Shown in pieces: positions 47,287 through 50,874 of a stretch of 50,874 nt of DNA (positions within the stretch are counted from its first letter, which is position 1; each line of letters starts with the position of its first letter). The translations under genes were made by a program, and so were the position numbers. The notes under the pieces were generated by a model that was given only the letters and a program-made list of their open reading frames with translations, had not been told where the DNA came from and did no database searches. This stretch comes from Flavobacteriales bacterium BRH_c54 (GTDB taxonomy: Bacteria; Bacteroidota; Bacteroidia; Flavobacteriales_E; Vicingaceae). The stretch lies in contig LADZ01000026.1 in the NCBI GenBank assembly GCA_000961845.1, positions 1 through 50,874 of the forward strand. Direction: 5' to 3'.

Positions 47287-49335
47287 TTAGGGGGTTTTAT
47301 ACAACTCAACCCCTTCTTCTAACCAATTTTTAAACGCTTCTACATTACCATGGTTTTCGTAATCGGCACTACCATTACCAACTTCGTTGCCATTTTCATC
47401 TAATATTAAATAATACGGTTGGGTGTTTACTTTGTATTTTGAAGATTGATAATGACTCCATTTTTTTCCTATGGTAGTAATTTTTATGGTTTTACCGTTT
47501 TCTTCTACTTCAAATTGATCTTCTAGTGGCAGCGGTCGTTTATCATCTACATAAAGCGATACCAACACCACCTCATTTTTTAAAATTTCTATCACTCCCG
47601 GCTCTCCCCAAACGCCTTCTTCCATTCTTCTGCAGTTAACACAGGCTTTTCCGGTAAAATCTAAAAATATAGGTTTACCCACTTTTTTGGCATACGCCAA
47701 TCCGTCTTCTATGTCTAAAAATGCAGGAATACCTTGTGGACCAACATGTGTTCCTTCAATATAATCTACTGTTGAGGCAGTGTTTCCAAAACCTCTGGGA
47801 GATTCGCTGTATTCCATTGGTGGTGGAAATCCGCTAATTAATTTTAATGGAGCTCCCCAAAGTCCTGGAATTAAGTAAATAACAAAAATTACCACTAAAG
47901 TACCAAACAAAGTTCTTCCAACAGAAAGGTTTTGCATAGAACTATCGTGTGGTAATTTAATAAACCCAAATAAATACATTGCCAATACTCCAAAAACGCC
48001 TATCCAAATGGCTAAAAACACCTCTCTTTCTAACAAGTGCCAATCCATTACTAAATCAGCATTCGATAAGAATTTAAAAGCTAATGCCAACTCTAAAAAT
48101 CCTAATACTACCTTAACTGTATTTAACCATCCCCCCGATTTTGGTAAAGAATTCATCCAACCCGGAAATGCTGCAAATAAACCAAAAGGTAATGCCAATG
48201 CCAATGAAAAGCCCAACATACCTACAAATGGAGCCATTCCCCCAATTGATGCCGACTGAACCAATAAGGTTCCTACAATTGGTCCTGTACATGAAAATGA
48301 AACCAATGCTAAGGTAAATGCCATAAAGAAAATACCTATTAATCCTCCTCTATTAGAAGCTGAATCTGCTTTATTTACCCAAGAGCTGGGCAACACAATT
48401 TCGAATGCTCCCAAAAATGAAACGGCAAAAACAATCAACAATAAAAAGAAGAAAATATTAAAATACACATTAGTTGATAATGCATTTAAAGCATCTGAAC
48501 CAAAAATTGCTGTAATAATTGTCCCTAACAACACATAAATAATAATAATGGATAAACCGTAAATAATGGCATTTCTAATCCCTGCTGCACGGGTTTTACT
48601 TTGTTTGGTAAAAAAACTAACCGTCATAGGTATCATTGGAAAAACACAAGGTGTTAATAGTGCTGCAAAACCGCTTAAAAATGCTAAAAAGAAAATGGTT
48701 AACAACGATTTATCTGTTAGTTTGTCCTCAGATTTTTTGGTGGGAGTTTGTTCTGTTTTATTTTCTGGAAGCTCTGTGGTTATGGTTGCTTGTTCTTCTA
48801 TAGAATCCGTATTATCAGTTTCGTTTAAAACAAAACTCATTTCACTATTACTATTTTCTTCTTTATTACAAGCTTTTATTTTTACCTCAAAAACATCATC
48901 AAAAGGAGGTAAACATTGCATATCATCGCAAGTTTGGAAAGAATAATTGCCTTTTAGGGTAAAGTCCTTTGTTGAAAGTATTTTTATTTTCTGTTTAAAC
49001 GTAACTGTTCCGGAATGTAAATATAAGTCTTCGTTAAGAATTTCATCACGAACTTTTTCCGGTTTAGGTTCTTCTAATTTTCCGATTATTTCATACTTAT
49101 CAGATTTTTCCAACTCCATTACTGTAGGTAATGCAAAACCACCTTCGGGCAAATGAGCTCCGTAAACATGCCAATGATTTACTATAGTTGCTGTTCCTAT
49201 AACATAAGCCTCACAACCATTTTGTTCTACACTAAACTTCCAACTAACTTTTTCTAAAGGATTTATTTGAGCAACTGAAAATTGATAACTTAATAATGCT
49301 ATTAATAAAATAAAAGCGTGTTTTATAGCTCGCAT
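47287..49335 (-). CDS. dsbD: Thiol:disulfide interchange protein DsbD
   Basis: A 682-residue protein that carries electrons from cytoplasmic thioredoxin to the periplasm. A signal peptide ends FSVAQ. The N-terminal DsbD-alpha-like domain (about 25-155) is followed by eight or so membrane helices with the two redox cysteines in LTPCVFPMIPMTVSFF and VSFSCTGPIVGTLL, and a C-terminal thioredoxin domain with GKACVNCRRME (CxxC). In the alpha domain the usual Cys pair is represented by NGCEAYVIG and QTCDDMQC. It ends at a hairpin. Confidence 0.93.
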   Translation of the reverse strand: MRAIKHAFILLIALLSYQFSVAQINPLEKVSWKFSVEQNGCEAYVIGTATIVNHWHVYGAHLPEGGFALPTVMELEKSDKYEIIGKLEEPKPEKVRDEILNEDLYLHSGTVTFKQKIKILSTKDFTLKGNYSFQTCDDMQCLPPFDDVFEVKIKACNKEENSNSEMSFVLNETDNTDSIEEQATITTELPENKTEQTPTKKSEDKLTDKSLLTIFFLAFLSGFAALLTPCVFPMIPMTVSFFTKQSKTRAAGIRNAIIYGLSIIIIYVLLGTIITAIFGSDALNALSTNVYFNIFFFLLLIVFAVSFLGAFEIVLPSSWVNKADSASNRGGLIGIFFMAFTLALVSFSCTGPIVGTLLVQSASIGGMAPFVGMLGFSLALALPFGLFAAFPGWMNSLPKSGGWLNTVKVVLGFLELALAFKFLSNADLVMDWHLLEREVFLAIWIGVFGVLAMYLFGFIKLPHDSSMQNLSVGRTLFGTLVVIFVIYLIPGLWGAPLKLISGFPPPMEYSESPRGFGNTASTVDYIEGTHVGPQGIPAFLDIEDGLAYAKKVGKPIFLDFTGKACVNCRRMEEGVWGEPGVIEILKNEVVLVSLYVDDKRPLPLEDQFEVEENGKTIKITTIGKKWSHYQSSKYKVNTQPYYLILDENGNEVGNGSADYENHGNVEAFKNWLEEGVELYKTP

Positions 49336-49422
49336 CTGCCTGATTTTAAAAGATGAATGTCAAAACTAATTAATAATTGTAATTTATATTAAACTATTAA
49401 CATATATATAAGTTAATAAAAC

Positions 49423-49453
49423 TAAAAAAGCTCCCAAAATTAGGAGCTTTAGT
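49423..49453 (-). terminator. Intrinsic terminator of the 104-residue protein gene
   Basis: GGAGCTTT/AAAGCTCC arms (49443-49450 with 49427-49434) and an 8-base loop; on the minus strand the stem is followed by TTTTTT. Confidence 0.85.
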
Positions 49454-49476
49454 AAGTTTAATAAAAAAACAAATAA

Positions 49477-49791
49477 CTAGAAAAATTTAATTTCATGAAT
49501 ACTTCTAATAGGAATAATCGTTGTTCCTTTTAGAATAATATTTTGTTCGGTTATTCCCCAAATAGAAGTATCAACCACTTTTTTACCTTCAGTATCTTGA
49601 AAAATAATTTTTACTTTAATTTTATTATTTCCTAAGTGCATTGCCCTTTCAATCTTTTGTAATCTTTCTTTTTTTTCTTCTAAGGTTAATAAAACATCCT
49701 CTTTTGGGAAAAGCAACGTTGAAATATTTTCTTTATTTATTAATACCGCTTCAGCTTGTGGAGTAGAAATACTGTTGTTTATAGCATCCAT
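49477..49791 (-). CDS. Conserved-looking 104-residue protein, function unknown
   Basis: A hydrophilic 104-residue protein with no signal or membrane helix. A helical stretch (LLTLEEKKERLQKIERAMHLGN, core KKERLQKIERAMHLGN) is followed by a small beta domain (KIKVKIIFQDTEGKKVVDTSIWGITEQNIILK). The beta part resembles short conserved proteins of Bacteroidota without assigned function. It is transcribed alone or after rpiB (96 bases upstream) and has a strong terminator. Confidence 0.75.
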   Translation of the reverse strand: MDAINNSISTPQAEAVLINKENISTLLFPKEDVLLTLEEKKERLQKIERAMHLGNNKIKVKIIFQDTEGKKVVDTSIWGITEQNIILKGTTIIPIRSIHEIKFF

Positions 49792-49887
49792 AGTTTGTTA
49801 GTTTTAAAAGTTATTAAAAATGAAAGGCGATTTCTTTAACGTAAGTAATTTGAAAAAAGTTTCTTTAAATACTTAATTTTTAATAAA

Positions 49888-50328
49888 CTAACAACAAGCG
49901 ATTTTATTTACTCTATTTTGATGACGACCACCTTCAAAATCAGTAGATAAGAAAACATCCACACATTTTATAGCTTCTTCATTACTAATAAAACGAGCAG
50001 GAAGTGCAATTATATTGGCATTATTATGTAAACGAGCTAATTCAGCTATTTCCGGTTTCCAGCATAAGGCAGAACGAATTTCTTGATGTTTATTAGCAGC
50101 CATATTAATACCATTTCCACTTCCACATATTAATATACCTAAAAAATCATTGTTATTAGCTACTTCATTAGCTACCAGATGAGCAAAGTCGGGATAATCT
50201 ACACTATCAGCAGATGATGGTCCAACATCTTTTACTTCTATGCCTTTAGTTAATAAATCTTGTTTAATTACCTCTTTTAATTCATATCCGGCATGATCGC
50301 TACCTATTAAAATTTTTTTGATTTCCAT
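49888..50328 (-). CDS. rpiB: Ribose-5-phosphate isomerase B
   Basis: A 146-residue enzyme that interconverts ribose 5-phosphate and ribulose 5-phosphate. Signatures are IGSDHAGYELKEVI at the N-terminus and the active-site ILICGSGNGINMAANK with the catalytic Cys. The ATG at 50328 (MEIKKILIGSDHAG) is chosen, because the family begins here; a longer frame from 50370 adds a basic stretch from the leader. The upstream region is very AT-rich. Confidence 0.95.
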   Translation of the reverse strand: MEIKKILIGSDHAGYELKEVIKQDLLTKGIEVKDVGPSSADSVDYPDFAHLVANEVANNNDFLGILICGSGNGINMAANKHQEIRSALCWKPEIAELARLHNNANIIALPARFISNEEAIKCVDVFLSTDFEGGRHQNRVNKIACC

Positions 50329-50370
50329 TTTTTTGATTTTTAAGCGGTTAACTATTACTTGTTTAAACAA

Positions 50371-50874
50371 TAAAATTAGCCTTTTTAAATGATTTATCTA
50401 CTTACTAACATTCAATTTTTTTAATAACTATAAGTACTTGTTTTTAAGTATTTTATATATAACAATGAAGTTGTTAATAATCTTGAAAAAAGTTAATAAA
50501 AATCAAAAACTATTTCTTGCATTATCCAATTAAAATGCTAATCAAAATTACAAATGAAATAAGTGCTATGTTAATATGCCTATTTTTAGAAAATATACTA
50601 ACAACAATAAAAAATTCTTGTTTATAACATTAAAATTAACAATTGGTTAATAGCTTAAATTAACAAAAAGTTAATAGTTTAGTTATTTAAAAGATTATCA
50701 AATCTATATAAAATTAAAAATTGTTAATAGCAGTCAATAACTTTTTATATTTTACAAAAACAAGAACTATAATTATTAATTTTAAACCTTCTTAACACCT
50801 TAATAGTAATAGTAGTTTTTTTTTATATTTAATTAATAATAATATATATATAATAGTGTATTCATATCTTAATA
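50371..50874. other. AT-rich gene-free region with six GTTAATA copies
   Basis: No open frame of note and no tRNA. Base composition is far more AT-rich than elsewhere in the window. GTTAATA occurs six times on the plus strand (50473, 50492, 50570, 50646, 50670, 50723). No DnaA box (TTATCCACA) is present; TTATCCAAT at 50522 is the nearest. It could hold a promoter/operator region for a gene to the right, or an origin-like region. Confidence 0.5.

Noticed and set aside
50371-50874. Chromosome replication origin
   Set aside because: AT-rich with short repeats, but no DnaA boxes and no dnaA or other origin genes in view; kept only as an open possibility.

Overview
The window is about 30% GC and reads as a chromosomal segment of a Bacteroidota bacterium, most likely order Flavobacteriales. 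Lineage markers are a secreted metalloprotease with a type IX secretion C-terminal domain, a DUF2723 membrane protein, a two-part ECF sigma / beta-barrel module, DUF4412 proteins, and promoters of the Bacteroidota type (TTG, about 17-20 bases, TAnnTTTG), several of them only a few bases ahead of the start codon. No phage, transposase, CRISPR array or rRNA operon was seen.

Layout. 1-2.7 kb: the tail of a gene and a terminator, then a minus-strand ECF sigma / membrane-spanning beta-barrel / small Cys-rich lipoprotein module bracketed by 29-base direct repeats. 2.8-7.4 kb: an AlkD-like DNA glycosylase, then a DUF2723 membrane protein with an FkbM methyltransferase. 7.5 kb: tRNA-Gln. 7.8-11.5 kb: a T9SS-exported metalloprotease and a cysteine-cluster protein. 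11.57-17.5 kb: a TPP riboswitch and the thiamine operon thiS-thiC-(short thiE-like)-thiD-thiE-thiG-thiH, with no thiF. 17.5-24.5 kb: polyphosphate kinase, a methyltransferase, a DUF3108 protein, an M23 peptidase, a VOC protein, Fur and a STAS protein. 24.6-28.7 kb: purA, argS and an arginase-family gene. 29-30.4 kb: two tandem DUF4412 paralogues. 30.5-34.8 kb: ftsK, a LolA-like protein, rnhA and a MarC protein. 34.9-42.8 kb: a DUF389 membrane protein, then the plus-strand run acyl-CoA carboxylase beta, thiolase, RelA/SpoT, photolyase. 42.9-50.3 kb: a SPOR protein, a SpoIIE-type phosphatase, a FAD oxidoreductase, a small repeat protein, a cassette-like patch with an orphan gene, DsbD, an unknown 104-residue protein and rpiB. 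50.4-50.87 kb: a very AT-rich stretch without genes.

Most of the window is housekeeping. The parts worth a second look are (1) the sigma module at the left end: direct repeats, a shared promoter-like motif, no canonical start for the sigma gene, and one polypeptide that seems to join an inner-membrane segment to an outer-membrane barrel; (2) the thiamine riboswitch, where one CCTAAA sequence can pair either with the 5' edge of the aptamer or with a TTTAGG next to the thiS start, giving a readable translational switch; (3) two similar leader sequences of about 67 bases upstream of purA and of a DUF4412 lipoprotein gene, which may be an undescribed RNA element or leader-peptide region; (4) a GC-rich, repeat-bearing patch at 46.75-46.87 kb; and (5) the right-end AT-rich region with six GTTAATA copies on one strand. 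Functional calls rest on reading protein motifs by eye; no database search was run.
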